NCBI GenBank assembly: GCA_949752795.1
Contig: OX457068.1
Span: 54,154,516 to 54,218,515 of the forward strand
DNA from: Hyperoodon ampullatus
Taxonomy: Eukaryota > Chordata > Mammalia > Artiodactyla > Ziphiidae
Reading direction: 5' to 3'
Length of the DNA: 64,000 nucleotides
Positions 46,191 through 58,639 of the stretch are shown here, in pieces; the first letter of the stretch is position 1; the number at the start of each line of letters is the position of its first letter. Below the pieces are notes generated by a model. It was not told where the DNA came from, did not search any database, and worked only from the letters and a program-made list of their open reading frames with translations. The position numbers and the translations under genes are program-made.

Positions 46191-47477
46191 ACAAACTCTA
46201 TCAAAACCTCCATTCTAGAGGAAAATCTGTAAGCAAATTCATGTTAATGAATAAATGATTACCCTTGTTAAAATGAATTTCCCATATAAGAAATAAATAT
46301 GGAATAGACCATTGCCAAAGTCCAGTTTTAATGGCAGTACACATAGAAGAGGCAGAGTATTTAGAAGGGCTTCAAGTTCTCTGCAGCTGAGTTCCCAATT
46401 GACTACTTCCTGCTTTTTCTCCATCTGTGACCCCTAGATTCCTACCTGAAAGCCTAGCTTTTTCAAGTACAACTGTATTTAACTGAATTTACTCTGTCTT
46501 CCTTTGTCATATGGCAAGAAAAGGAGAACCCCTGAGTGAGCCAGATCCTCTAGATAATCCCAATTTTTTCTAGATTGTGAGGAACACCTTGTGATACCAT
46601 CCTCCAATGAATGTCACCAAGCTCTAAGTCAGTGCCCTGATTACTTAGCCTCGCTGTCTGAAAAAAAAAAATTACCTATTCTTTCACATGGAAATCCTTC
46701 CACAGTTGAACATTCATTTTGCTGTATTGAGCTGTATTTATGTTAAATTCCCTTCCTTCCACATCTAGGAGATTTGACATGCCTTGTGTTCATGGTTTCC
46801 AACCTGGCTTCTGTGATTACTTGCTCACTGCATGCAGCTTAGACAAAATGAATGCAATTGGTCAAGGTGGTCACATATCTATTTAAAGTTGAGGTGTCAT
46901 CATGGTGCAATTTTAGTTATCTGAGGTATCCGAAATGTGTGTAGCCAAATATACATTTTGCATTGATGTTAAATGTTCTAATTTTACTTCCACTTGAACA
47001 TGGTACCCATTCTCCACCCTACATTCTGAAACATTCAAAAGAGTTTTGGAGAAAAGACAGCAAGAATACAAAAATTGCAATATATGCAAATACCATTAGA
47101 GATTTAATCCAAATATACCAACCTGTATATGGTGACAAAATGTTACCACAACACTGTGAACTAGTGGAAAACTTTGTTTATGTTGCATATTTCACTTGCT
47201 AAAAATATATTAAAGGAGTAGACTAACCAGTACTTTTTGTTTGCAGTAACATAAATTCAACTCATAAAACAAGCCAAAGGTTGTGGAAAGAAAACATTGT
47301 CTCACATAACTGGGAGATACAGTAGAGTGTTGTGTCAGGCCCCACTGACTAGGCTGCTCAAATATCATGATCATCCATGTATCCTTCTCCAGTTCTTTGA
47401 TAACTTCTTTCCACACAATGGGCATGATGGTTTTCAGAACAAGATCCCAGCTGAAAGATAACATTTCCTGGATGGGT
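46191..47477. other. Host DNA with a possible unclassified repeat
   Basis: No gene. 47225-47400 ('aacataaattcaactcataaaacaagcc... ctcacataactggga... ggctgctcaaat') resembles a common mammalian interspersed repeat whose family I cannot name. The 79-codon frame at 46963-47202 has no recognisable motif. Confidence 0.4.
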
Positions 47478-47965
47478 GTATTCATTTCCTATTGTTGCTA
47501 TAACAAATTATCATGAACTTGATGACTTAACACAAATTTATTACCTTACAGTTCTGAAGGTCAAACATCTGAAATAGGTCTCCTGGGTCTAAAATCAAGT
47601 TGTCTGCCAGGTTTCATTCCTTTTGGGAGACTTTGAGAATTCACTTTCTTTCCTTTTCCTGCTTCTAGAGACTACCTGCATTTGTTGGCTCGTGGACCTA
47701 CACTCAATCTTCAAAGGTAGCAATCACATCACTCTGTGCTTTCATTGTCACATCTTCTCTAACTCTCCTGCCTCCCTCTTTCATTTATAAGAATGCTTGT
47801 GATTATATTAGACCTACACATAATCGAGGTTAATCTTCCCATCTCCAGATCTTCAACTTAATTCTATCTGCAAAGTCCCTTTTGCCATGTAAGGTAGACT
47901 ATCCACAGGTTCTGGAGATTGGAATGTGGACATATTTAGGAGGACATTATTCTGCTTATGATAAC
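47478..47965 (-). mobile_element. Solo MaLR-type LTR (MLT1 family, antisense)
   Basis: The block from 'tattcatttcctattgttgctataacaaattatc' through 'ttacagttctgaaggtcaaacatctgaaat', 'ttttcctgcttctagagactacctgcatttgttggctc', 'tcaacttaattctatctgcaaagtcccttttgccatgtaa' to 'attattctgcttatgataaca' reads as the reverse complement of an ERVL-MaLR LTR. No internal retroviral region is present, so it is a solo LTR. Old and non-coding. The exact subfamily is not established. Confidence 0.65.
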
Positions 47966-47984
47966 AGGTTTGGCAAAAAATAAA

Positions 47985-48170
47985 AAGTCCTTGGAGAGCA
48001 GAGAGAGCAAAATGGGTAAAGGGGATCAACTCTATGGTGACAGATGGAAACGAACTTTTTGGTGGTGAGCACACTGTAGTGTATACAGAAGTCAAAATAT
48101 AATGTTGTGCCTATGACATGATATAATGTTATAAACCAATTATGCCTCAATAAATAATTTTTAAAAAAAG
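47985..48170 (+). mobile_element. L1 3' end fragment
   Basis: 'tggtggtgagcacactgtagtgtatacagaag', 'cataatgttataaaccaattatgcctcaataaataa' is the terminal 3' UTR of an L1MA-like element. Strongly 5'-truncated, ending in the A-rich run that the CHR-2 SINE follows. Confidence 0.65.
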
Positions 48171-48178
48171 TCTGGGGG

Positions 48179-48396
48179 GTCTTCCCTGGTGGCGCAGTGG
48201 TTGAGAGTCCACCTGCCGATGCAGAGGATGCGGGTTTGTGCCCCAGTCTGGGAAGATCCCACATGCTGCAGAGTGGCTGGGCCCGTGAGCCATGGCCACT
48301 GAGTCTGCGTGTCTGGAGCCTGTGCTCCTCAACGGGAGAGGCCACAGCAGTGAGAGGTCCACGTATAACAAAAAAAAAAAAAAAAAAAAAAAAAAA
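48179..48396 (+). mobile_element. CHR-2 SINE (cetacean marker)
   Basis: tRNA-Glu-derived SINE starting cttccctggtggcgcagtgg, with an A-box-like gcgcagtggttgagagtcc and a decayed B box (gggtttgtgcccc). The body is 'ggctgggcccgtgagccatggcc' and 'caacgggagaggccac', with an A tail of 27 at 48370-48396. Probably inserted at the L1 poly-A, with flanks such as aaaaaagtctgggg and aaaaaatctatggg as a weak target-site duplication. CHR SINEs are known from cetaceans, hippos and ruminants. This dense CHR-2 form is typical of whales. Confidence 0.9.
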
Positions 48397-51300
48397 TCTA
48401 TGGGTGATTATGAGTAATCTGGCTTCTGTGATGTGCTTATGTCCAACAAATCTCTGTGCCTAGGAGGACTGTATACTCTGATTGGCTAGCCTGAGTCATA
48501 TGAGACCAAGTCACATGGTGAGGGTGCAGGGATGATGGTTTTAGCTTCGATCATTCTTCATGGAATGGTTTCACTGTGGGAAAAAAAAAAAAGAGAATTT
48601 CTCATTAGAGTAATGCAAACAGATGCTGGAAAAAGAAAACAATCACTGACATCCACTGCACAGGCAGATAAATGGGCGTATTTGCCTAGTTCCCAACCCT
48701 TGTAAGAAGGATACCATAAGTTAAGAATTAGCTTAACTTTTAACATTTAAGAATTATCTTTTTAAAATATAAATATCAAAGTTTGGGTGGGGATAAATAT
48801 TCATGTTTCACACATCCATGTGAAATCGTGTATCAGAATCTTATTCTTTATGCTGACATTGGCTAAAGTAATAAGTTACTTTGAGGGAGAAAGTTAGAAG
48901 ATCCCAAAATGAGAAGTTCCAAAGAGAGCATAAAGGGAAGGTAAAAAACATGGATTGTGTACCTAGCTCCTCACAACCTGATCATGTGCCATCTCGGACT
49001 CTTCTTGTGCCAACATGTAAACGGACCCTTGGTAAATGCACCCATCTCATAAATTAGGTCTTTCCTTCTCCGTTCATCCACTCTCCTATGCCTTCTTTAG
49101 CATCTTGCCAATCTGAGAACTATTCAGAGCTTTGTGTTCAGAACTCCCATCCCTTATTTCTGCAAGATGGCAAGATCGGCTCTGTCCCAGAGTCCCAGAA
49201 GAAAGGCAATTGTGCATGGGCAGAGCCACCCCTCCACTGTCAGCCGCTCTTCTGCATTTGGGCATTAATTCATAATCAAACATTGATGAATCATGCTATT
49301 TTACTGAAAAGCACAGTCCTTAAGTCAACCATCTAATCTAAGGGAAGAAATTAAACTCTAAACCAACATAAACACATTACAAGTCATTAGTGTAATTAAA
49401 AAGGAATGTATAATTAAAACATTTGTGTATTTTAGCTCAAATTCATCTGTGGTTGGAAATTTTAATGAACTGTTCATCAAAGAAGTCTCAGGAGTCTGAG
49501 GATAAGTTTAGCATAACAAGAAACTGAATGTTTTCTTCCCTCTGTTTCAGGAGCCCCATTCCCTCTGGTTTCTAAAAAGCAACCTGTCATTGGTTCAACC
49601 AAACTAATAATGATTCTAAGAGGTTATGATTGCTTCCGTGTTTTAAACTGATGTTATCTTTTTATCCCTTAAGAATCATGTTTTTCATAATTACTTCTCT
49701 TTTGTCCTTTCTGTAAGACAAATGATTTTGTAATTAGCGATGAAGGAAGGAGTCGTCACTCCAAGACATCTGTCAAGTTGTCAGGAAGGATGTCTCCCTG
49801 TAGCTATATTTAAACTTTCTGTTTAATAGCCTCTTGCTTTATTTCTCCAGAACATCTCTGCAGAATCATGCCCAGGATCCCCTAATGATCAGGTTCTATA
49901 AAACATCGAGCAATTAGACTGTAAGAAATATCACTCCCCAGAACATCCTTCTCCCTCCTAACACTCCCTTCCTGCGTCTCCCCACCCACCCGGACCTTCC
50001 CTCCCCAAGCTCTGTGGTCTCTAGGGTTAGGCTTTAGCAGGTAAGAAGGTGAAATGGCAGTGTGCCAACAATTAGGCTAACATTTTCCCCCAACTTCAGC
50101 TTTTCGTTGTAACAATGCTCTACTTTGAATGAATGGCAAGCTATTGTGAGAAACAGAATACTTTCCTCTTGGAGGGAGCCCAGCCATACCAGTGCTGTGT
50201 ATTTCCCGTGCACCCTACAGAAAAATGACCAGCTCGCTCACATCTTTGCTGTTCTTCTGTAGCATCTGTAGCAAAGAACAACCTTCCAGTGACTCCTAAA
50301 GCCTCATTCCTTAGGAACAGAATCCAGACTGACAGAAATATCCTGTGGAGTGCTGAGGACTATGGGGAGCCCATCTTATCATAGGATTCAAGATTACTGC
50401 TGATCTCCAATTCCAACGCCATTCTGTCAACAGCTAACACCCTAAATCTCACAGAAATCTCAAGCTGCTCTAATCACTCACTCTCTTTATTCTTCCATAA
50501 CCCGTTTAACTCATGACTCTGGTTCTTCATAAGAGAAAGGTAGACACAGGGAGTTCTGTGATTCCCAAGAGCCACATAGAAGTAGCAGACAGATCCAGGG
50601 ACAGCAAAACTTAGTGAACTGCAGTCTGATACTGACTTTTCACCTGGCCCTAGCAGTGACACAGAGACAGCTGAGCACCTTGAGTTCCTTCCATGTCTTA
50701 GGAGAAGTCTCGGTATACTTATCCTTCCTTTTGAGCATCCTTCCAGTTTCTCCCTCATTCAAAACACCCATACTTCTGGCCTGGGTCCCGGGGGCCTATT
50801 AAGCTTTCAAATGCCCTGAAAATTATCAAGATAAAGGGGAAAAAACTATTGCTTAATGTATTTTTCCTCACGAGGTTAGTTGCATTTAACAGCAAACTCT
50901 TGACGATCAAAAAGGCAATATGAGATGACAAAAAAAAAGGCGTTATGAGGTAGATTTACAAGCTTCAGAGAGATCAGGGTGTCAAAGCTTCTGTCTTCTG
51001 ATAGGGTAGGTAGACTGGCCCTGGATCCTTTCTTGTCACATCCCGTGGTGACTGCTTACTCTTCCTGCCCGAGTGCAGTGCAGGAGCAGAGTGCAAGATG
51101 TAGGCAGAAATGTGACACACACAGTGGCTGGGATGCTAAGGGCAATAATTTAAATCATTGTATTTACTTTTCTGGTTAGGTTCCCAATGGATTCCTCACA
51201 GAATTTATGGATCATGATTATAGTTAAGATGAAATAAAATCATAAAATGTCACTAACCTTGCAGTTCTCTTTTTCTATTCCAAATGCCACTCCTCCTGTA

Positions 51301-51559
51301 TGGCTATTTCAATGTCCCTTCCCTCCTGTTTCCTCCTTTGTAAAATGACTCTTCACATCAATCAGACCTAAATACCAGTTGTAGTATTACCTTGTCTTTC
51401 TGCTGTCAAGAGGCTGAAGGGGCTCCCTGACACCTAAGGGTTAATGCATGGCTTCATGTCACCTGCCCTCACCCTATCCATCCTGTATGCTCATCATTTC
51501 TCAGCAGTGGTCTTTCTGAGCTCATTAAATTGGGCACCTCCCTTTGCTCCACCCAACTC
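48397..51559. other. Host DNA, nothing recognised
   Basis: About 3.1 kb without a recognisable gene or repeat. Scattered chance frames up to about 94 codons (50474-50758, minus) have no motif. Some stretches (49400-49900) are AT-rich but non-repetitive and may be worth a conservation check. Confidence 0.4.
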
Positions 51560-51770
51560 ACCTGAATTCCTATTGGCTCAAGTTTGTTGGCACTATTTCA
51601 GAAAGTAGAAATATGGAGAAGATCTGAAAATACCATGTAGCTTCTTTCAGGCTCTCATGTCTCCACTTCTGGAGTTCTTTCACATGAGAGAAATAAAACA
51701 CTATCTTGTTTAAGCCACTGTTACATCTATTTTTCATTATCAGCAACTGAATGAAATTCTTAACCAAATT
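51560..51770 (+). repeat. Possible MaLR LTR 3' fragment
   Basis: 'ctcatgtctccacttctgg', 'ctttcacatgagagaaataaaacactatcttgtttaagccactgtta' resembles the 3' end of an MLT1-type LTR with its aataaa. Weak on the left. Confidence 0.35.
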
Positions 51771-52768
51771 CATGGGAACAATTATTTTACCTGTAACACA
51801 TTTATTACTAATATTGAACAGGTGACACCTGCCTAATTATTTGGTTTTTGGTTTATTTATTCATTTGTTTGAGATGTTGCATCGAATATTCTGAAATTCT
51901 GAAACTATTTAATTCAAGTGATGTAACCATCCTTTGTGCCCTTACTTGGAAGGTACCATCCAACCAACACCTCCAAGGTTCATCCTCGGGCTCTCCTTCC
52001 TCTGCCCGAGCAGTGCCCTACCTGCTAAGTATCTAAAGGGGAAAATCATACAAACATGCAATCAAATCACCTTGCCATGATTTCACTTGCCTCTAGTCAG
52101 TAACTAATATAATTTTGTGTGGTTACCAATGTTTTATGTGAACTTGCAAACATATAGAGGCACAGCTTGAGTGCAGAAAGGTAACCCCCCAAAAATTTTT
52201 TTCTGAAATGTTTTTCAGACTATAGAAGCTTAAAAGCTGTGGGTGGAATTAATGAGTGAATAACAGAATCATAGACAGTAAAAATTCTATATTTAAAAAC
52301 ATAGAATAAGGACAGAAAAGACACTGTAAGAGCATGAATAAGTGAAAAGATTTACCTGAAGAAGCTCCATAGTTTCACATACGTTTACATGACGTGAACT
52401 CATGTAATGATGTGAGGATTTTTTAATGTTATGATTAAAATTTAATGATTTTTATTTGGAAAAATTATAGTGTCAACTTTGGTCTTCATTACTCTCTTTC
52501 CTTGAAGCAATATTTAGTGGTATGTTGGGGTTTACTAGTATTTGTATTTAAAAAGTTTATGTTTTAGGTGAAAGGAGAAGATATTGAGTATAGACAGAAT
52601 TGGGGGTAGGGATATCACAAAACAGAGCAAGGATATTGACCTCCAAGAAAGAGAAATGATAAGAACAAAGACATCATGATTGCAGGGAGAGGTACATGAA
52701 ATTTGCACTCTAGGGAGAAAGCTCAGAGTTAGAAAAATGTCAGATGAGTTTGTGAGATGTAAGAGAAG
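51771..52768. other. Host DNA, nothing recognised
   Basis: AT-rich; no gene-like frame. Confidence 0.4.
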
Positions 52769-53445
52769 TTGTAGACATTCTTTAAAAAAATTAAAAATAC
52801 ATCTACCACACAACAAAGTAATTCGACTTCTGGGTATATACCCAAAGGAAATGAAGACAAGAGTTCAGTGAGATATATACATTCCCAAGTTTATTGCAGC
52901 ATTATTTACAATAGCCAACATAAGGAAACAACCCAAATGCCTACCAATAGATGAATGGATAAAAAAGACATATACACAATGAGATATTATTCAGCCATGA
53001 GAAAGGAGGATATCATGCCGTACAACACATATCCTGAAATGTGCTCAGGGTCCATCCTGCAATAACATGGATGGACCCTGAGCACATTACACTAAACAAA
53101 ATAAGTCAGAGAACTACATGATATTACTTTAATATGGAATCTAAAAATGTCAAACCTGTAAAAAAAGAAACAAACAAACAGAGAGTAAAACAGTGATCAT
53201 GAGGGGTGGGAGGATAAGGCTGATGATGTTTAAGCATCCAAACTTGTAATGAGTACATAATAAGCCATAGAGATCTAATGTACAGTATATCAAACATAGA
53301 CAATACTATTGTAATAAGTAAGTAGTGTGATAAATATCTTTAGAGCAGCAAATAATATCATGACATATAAATGTATCAAAGTAACACACTGTACACCTTA
53401 AATTTACAAAATGTTACATGCCAAATTTATCCAATTAAAAAGTGA
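52769..53445 (+). mobile_element. 5'-truncated L1 3' end with internal hairpin
   Basis: ORF2 C-terminal and 3' UTR text: 'acttctgggtatatacccaaagg' near 52829, 'gcattatttacaatagcc' near 52900, 'atgaatggataaaaaagac' near 52952, 'taagtcagagaactacatgat' near 53103, and a poly-A-like end near 53440. Frames are closed. The inverted repeat 53038-53088 replaces the normal text between the 'catgcc' and 'aataacatggatgga' landmarks. Confidence 0.75.
53038..53088. repeat. Perfect inverted repeat, 20-bp arms, 11-nt loop
   Basis: Left arm 53038-53057 (aatgtgctcagggtccatcc); right arm 53069-53088 is its exact reverse complement; loop tgcaataacat. The right arm is the ancestral L1 text and the left arm looks templated from it. 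Confidence 0.95.
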
Positions 53446-55486
53446 GAGAGAGAGAAGAAAAGACCCATGCCTCATTTCCCTGCTAGATTCTCAGACTATG
53501 TGTAAGTGAGAAAACCCTGGAGAGAAATAGCCATAGTCAGCCTCATTGTGACATAGAAGCCAAAGAAAACTTTTCATGACCCAAAAGTGTGGTGTTGGTG
53601 TTGCCTATGTGTCACTTATTTTCATAGATAATCATTAAACAAAATGGAAAGACAGGCCAATAGAGGCCAGATCATCTCAGTGGCAACCTATTTGGACCGA
53701 TGATCAAGGACTAGATGTATCCTTACCTCTAACACACTGGCACACTCTTGAACTGAGACAGCCCTTAGGGAAAAGAGAAACTTCATCATCTTCATTTTAC
53801 AGAAAAAACAAAGTGGTCCAAATAACTTTCTACATAGGTCCTTTCTCATGTGTAGAAAGGGGAAGACCATGAAGCACAAGGCTATGGAATTCATTTTAGG
53901 GATGCCAAAAAAAGATAATTTCAAGTAATGCATCCAGCATTGATGTGCAAAAGCCCATCATGAATGATCCTTTTAGTTTGGGAATGATCCTTACAAGGTT
54001 TTTCTCCTAGGTGAGAACCCCTCTGGGGCAAATAATAAATTGTGTAGAACATTTTGCTATGAAGATGCTCATGAGGTCACCATTTGGAGAGGCTGGTAAG
54101 ATTTGAGAAAAAAATGAGATTTTAGAAATAGGTAAAGAGATTGAGACCTTGCCCTAAGATGACAGTGGAGTCAGTCATACATGATGTTCCTTGTTTATAA
54201 GTCCAGAATCAAGGTTAGAATTGCTTTTGCATATATTTTGTTAACATCTTTGTCCACAGGTCCTATTTATACCTTAGTATCCCCCAATTTCTCCTGCAAA
54301 AAGTGAGACCAATGCATTACACACTCACGCACATTCATTCATGCACTCACACACATATTCTCACTCACACATACACTAAATTTTGTGGTTTCCCCTAGGA
54401 TTACTAAATATTAAACTTCAATGAAATGAGTATCCCATGGTTTAAATGCCAGGTCCATAGGCCTTTCTTGATAATCTTATAATCTTTGATTTCACTGAAG
54501 ATGATATCATGTATCTATTTGAGACACTTGTTTGTTCATGGCCAGATCAATTACTTTTTAGTATGAGCATAAAAAAGGAGGAGGGGAAAATAGAAATAAG
54601 AAAAAATGAAAAGAAATCTAAAAGTAATCAATAAGACAGTTTTAACATTAAATACAAGAAAAAATGTTTCTAACCATTTCAGCTGTTCAACAGAAGTTTT
54701 ACCTCTCAAATGGGTCAATGTCCTATCATTCTACAAACACTGTGACATCAGAAATGCTCTATAAAAGAGATCCTCTTAAAGATCCTCAGCTGGGTACAAG
54801 GACCATGAACTTCTTGAGACTTTTTCTAGCTTCATGATTTTACTCTTCTACTATCCCATGTGAGGAACACTTCCTGATGAAAAGCTTTTGCAGGCATTAC
54901 CAGCTCTGCTGCCCCCCCATGAAATTTACATATTTTCTGGGCCTGCATGTTCCCAGGCACACACATTCACACTGAGGCTTTCAAAAATTGTTGATGTTAG
55001 CAATATGGGTATTTAGGTGAACTGCATCTGTCAGAGTAAATATTTTCAAGAAGTCTCCAGTGACCATGTTTTTCACTAGGGTTTCCAGTTACATTTCGTA
55101 TAATTAATCCTAACATTGTAATCTTATTCAAAAATATGGAGTATCAGAGGATGTTGGTAAATAAATCTTCTGGCTATGAAGATACTACTCCAGAGATTTA
55201 GGAAGCAAACCTGATGGCTACTATTGTCTTTGCAATGACTCTTGAAAATATGTTAATAAATATTGGGTTTCACAATCCCCAGGCAAATAAATATTTAATT
55301 ATAACAATGGATATTTACCTAAAATCCTGGGTTGAATCTCATGTATTATGATTTGAAAAATTACACATATAATAATTTAACCCTTAAACATCTACCACAA
55401 TACACTGCATTAGGGTATGGAATACAACCATTTAAATCCTACCCTGATTTCCAGTTAAACATGATGAATTAAACACACACATTTAT
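53446..55486. other. Host DNA, nothing recognised
   Basis: Apart from a CA-rich, interrupted tract at about 54320-54376, nothing could be identified. No gene-like frame. Confidence 0.4.
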
Positions 55487-55498
55487 CTCTTATTCCCT

Positions 55499-55880
55499 CT
55501 TTTTTAAAAAAAATAAATTTATTTATATATTGTTGGCTGTGTTGGGTCTTTGTTGCTGTGTGCAGTCTTTCTCTACTTGTGGTGAGTGGGGACTACTCTT
55601 CATTGCGGCCTGTGTGGGCTTCTCATTGAGGTGGCTTCTCTTGTTGCAGAGCACAAGCTCTAGGCATGCGGGCTTCAGTAGTTGTGTCCATGCAGGCTCA
55701 GTATATGTGGCTCAGGGGCTCAGTAGACATGGCTTGCAAGCTTTAGAGTGCAGGCTCAGTAGATATGGTGCTCAGGCTTAGTTGCTCCGTTGCATGTGGG
55801 ATCTTCCTGGACTAGGGCTCGAACCTGTGTCCCGTGCATTGGCAGGCAGATTTCCCACCACTGCATGACTGGGGAAGCCA
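55499..55880 (-). mobile_element. CHR-family tRNA-derived SINE (antisense)
   Basis: About 380 bp. Reading + strand, T-rich (tail) then 'ttggctgtgttgggtctttgttgctgtg', repeated 'ctcagtag' units, then the tRNA-like head with gggctcgaacc (reverse of the B-box ggttcgagccc) near 55815-55825 and 'ggggaagcc' at the end. Flanks ctcttattccct at 55487-55498 and 55881-55892 are the same, giving a clear target-site duplication. Confidence 0.88.
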
Positions 55881-55929
55881 CTCTTATTCCCTTTTGAAAC
55901 TCCTCTACAGTGGGACATCAGAAGAGGCC

Positions 55930-55972
<43 letters not shown>

Positions 55973-55973
55973 T
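55930..55973 (+). repeat. (AAT)n microsatellite
   Basis: About 14 perfect AAT units, just right of the CHR SINE. Confidence 0.95.
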
Positions 55974-56589
55974 AAAGACAAGAGCTGATGAAAGATGCCA
56001 ACAATACTTGAGAAACTGGAATGAAACCCAGAGGGAATTAACTGTCTGAGCATCTCAGAAGAACCTGAAACCTGAGCACTTTCAAAAAAATAACCAAACA
56101 TTGGCAAAATGATTCATGGAAGAAACCTGGGAGTGTTTAAGATTTAGAGACACCAGCACCTTGGATGAAAGTGCCAGGTAGGACTTAAAACTGGAGAGTA
56201 GGTTGGAAGTATTTATAGGGGCAATTACCAACCTAAGTACTAGTCATTACCTTGTCTAGCCAGGAAACTCAGTGTACCAATGGATGCAGAAGACTGGAAG
56301 TTTGTTTTCTGGAAAAATGAGACCATAAAATCTTTGCTCTTAGACAAAGTAGACTTAGCTAAAGGTCAAGGTGAAAGTGCTGTATTAAAAACAGATTATT
56401 CATGAAAGCATATTTAGTAAACTAATCATATCCTACCCTACTCTTCCTTATCATCTTCCAGAATGCTGGAAAATTGAGCTTTTGCCTCTCAAGTCAATAT
56501 CTGAATGACTTAGGAGACAGTCTGGCCGAGATGAACAAGCTGTCACCCCCTGATTAACCTAGAGTGACACCCACAATTAGACATCCCTG
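55974..56589. other. Host DNA, nothing recognised
   Basis: No gene. Could include the 5' part of the HAL1 that follows, but no landmark was recognised. Confidence 0.4.
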
Positions 56590-58260
56590 CTCATGAGCAC
56601 AGAAATCAGATCAGTTTTAGTGCCTCACTCTTAGTTATGAATATATCACAAGTCATCACCAGATAGTTGTAGAAGGCCTCAAAAATAAGGACAAAAGAGA
56701 TATAAAAACAAGGGGATAAAAAAGACCAGAAGAAACAGAGATAATGTAAGGAGCAAAAGAAAACTTCCAAAATTCTAAAATGTTTCAGAGAAGAGAGTGA
56801 AGACATTGAATCTGTGAAATGAAATTTGTTGCTTCACAGAAGGAACATTCCAAGAAAAAGAAAGTGTTTTTGAAAATTAAAAATGTAGAGCAGAATTTTA
56901 AAAGTTCTACCCAAGCAATAAAAGATAAAACTTTTAAAAAGAAGAACAAGAAGACAAAGACAACATAAAAGAGAGAAAAGTTAAAAAGGTAGAACATCTG
57001 TAGAAGTTTACAGGACAAGAGTAAGAGGAGTTAGAGAAATAGAGATGGACAAAACAGAATTATTTTTATTATCATAGAAATAATGAAAGGGGACTCCACA
57101 GATCTAAAGGACATATTTCCATATTTTTAAAAAAGAGACCACTAAATAGCATGTAAAATATCAGCAAAGCATGTTCTTGTGAGCCTCCAGAATTTGGGGG
57201 CTGAAGAGAAGATCCCAATTTTCCATAGACAAAAAGGAAGTGTTTGGAAACAGAATCTCATCTCATTTTTTTATATATAGATTTATTTATTTTATTTATT
57301 TATTTTTGGCTGTGTTGGGTCTTTGTTGCTGTGCACAGGCTTTCTCTAGTTGTGATGAGCGGGGGCTACTCTTCATTATAGTGCACATGCTTCTCATTGT
57401 GGTGACTTCTCTTGTTGTGGAGCACGGGTTCTAGGCACGTGGGCTTCAGTAGTTGTGGCACATGGGCTCAGTAGTTGTGGCTCACGGGCTCTAGAGAGCA
57501 GGGTCAGTAGTTGTGGCACACGGGCTTAGTTGCTCTGCGGCATGTGGGTTCTTCCCCAGCCAGGGATCAAACCCATGTCCCCTGCATTGGCAGACAGATT
57601 CTTAACCACTGCACCACCAGGGAAGCTGCCCCATCTCATTTTTAAAGAGGATATATTTAAGAATAAAGGAAATGGAGAAAAGCTTTCATATTCACAAATA
57701 TAAACTTCTGATTAGAATTGAATATCTAGCCAAACAATCAAACATAAGGAAAAATAAATATGTATTCAGACATTTGGAGTTCTTAAGAATGTATCTACCA
57801 TTAACTCTTTTTCAGAAACATACTAGAAAAGATTTTCAATTTAAACAGGAAAGATGGAGACACATGATTCCGGAAATGGGGTTTCAACAGAGAAAGAGGC
57901 AGTGGAATTCTCTGAATGATGGTAATGGGAAATCCTAACACCATAGATGTGTCTAGACTGTACCCAGCCTACATTGAAGCAAGGGGAAGGAGGGATGCAG
58001 GGTAGATATGTCCAAAGGAAAAAAAGTGAAAAAAAGTGAAACCAATGACATTAGTAACTATATGACACTAGTGATTATATTTAGAGATAAATTTGTGTTC
58101 TATCAGAAAAATTGGGGGTTAATTAGAAAACTAAACAACAAAAAAGTAGAGATAATTATTAACTTCAGAGAAAACAAAAAGTTGGGCAAGAATTATGTTG
58201 TAATCGTGTTCAAGATTACATAGTCCATAGTAATTTTAACACACTAGTTGTATATAATGG
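56590..58260 (+). mobile_element. HAL1 (half-L1) remnant, split by a SINE
   Basis: HAL1 elements carry only an ORF1-like gene and a 3' UTR, relying on L1 for movement. Landmarks: an A-rich coiled-coil-coding part 56680-57060 ('gacattgaatctgtgaaatgaaat', 'aaggaacattccaagaaaa'), then 'caaaaaggaagtgtttggaaacagaatc' up to 57259. After the SINE it continues 'agaggatatatttaagaataaagg', 'ggaaagatggagacacatgattccggaaa' and 'aacagagaaagaggcagtggaattctctgaatgatgg'. The tail part at 58050-58200 ('actatatgacactagtgattatatttagagataaatt') also follows HAL1. Frames are broken. Left boundary uncertain. Confidence 0.6.
57271..57631 (-). mobile_element. CHR-family tRNA-derived SINE (antisense) inside HAL1
   Basis: Same type as the copy at 55499, less diverged ('gtgttgggtctttgttgctgtgcacagg', 'agttgtggctcacgggctctagag', 'cattggcagacagattcttaaccactgcaccaccagggaagc'). 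Perfect 12-bp flanks catctcattttt at 57259-57270 and 57632-57643. Confidence 0.9.
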
Positions 58261-58347
58261 AGCTATGGGGTTTCCAACATCCTGCCACATAAAGTTGAAA
58301 ATACTCTATTCAATCACTTTATGTGTACTGCACTCTCATTACAAACT

Positions 58348-58378
58348 CTGTGTGTGTGTTTGTGTGTGTGTGCGTGTG
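58348..58378 (+). repeat. (TG)n microsatellite
   Basis: Interrupted TG run. Confidence 0.85.
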
Positions 58379-58639
58379 CTGCTTGTCTTTCCACCTAAGC
58401 CAGGAGCTCTTTGGGAAAAAAAAGAGTATCTTCTGTTTCTCCATATCCCCCACAACTGGTGGGCTTATGCCTCAGTTAAAAAAAGAAAAAAAAAAGTAAA
58501 GCACTGAACAAATCTTTGCACAACTAACGTCTAGGTAGAAGGGAAAAAAAACCTAGAGTTAATACATAAGGAGACCAAATAATAATCACCACAGACAAGA
58601 TATTTGCAGTAATAATGTGAGTATGAAAACTGGTTGTTT

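Noticed and set aside
47478..47965. Provirus associated with the LTR-like block
   Set aside because: No internal gag/pol-type sequence or second LTR is visible nearby; only a solo LTR is supported.
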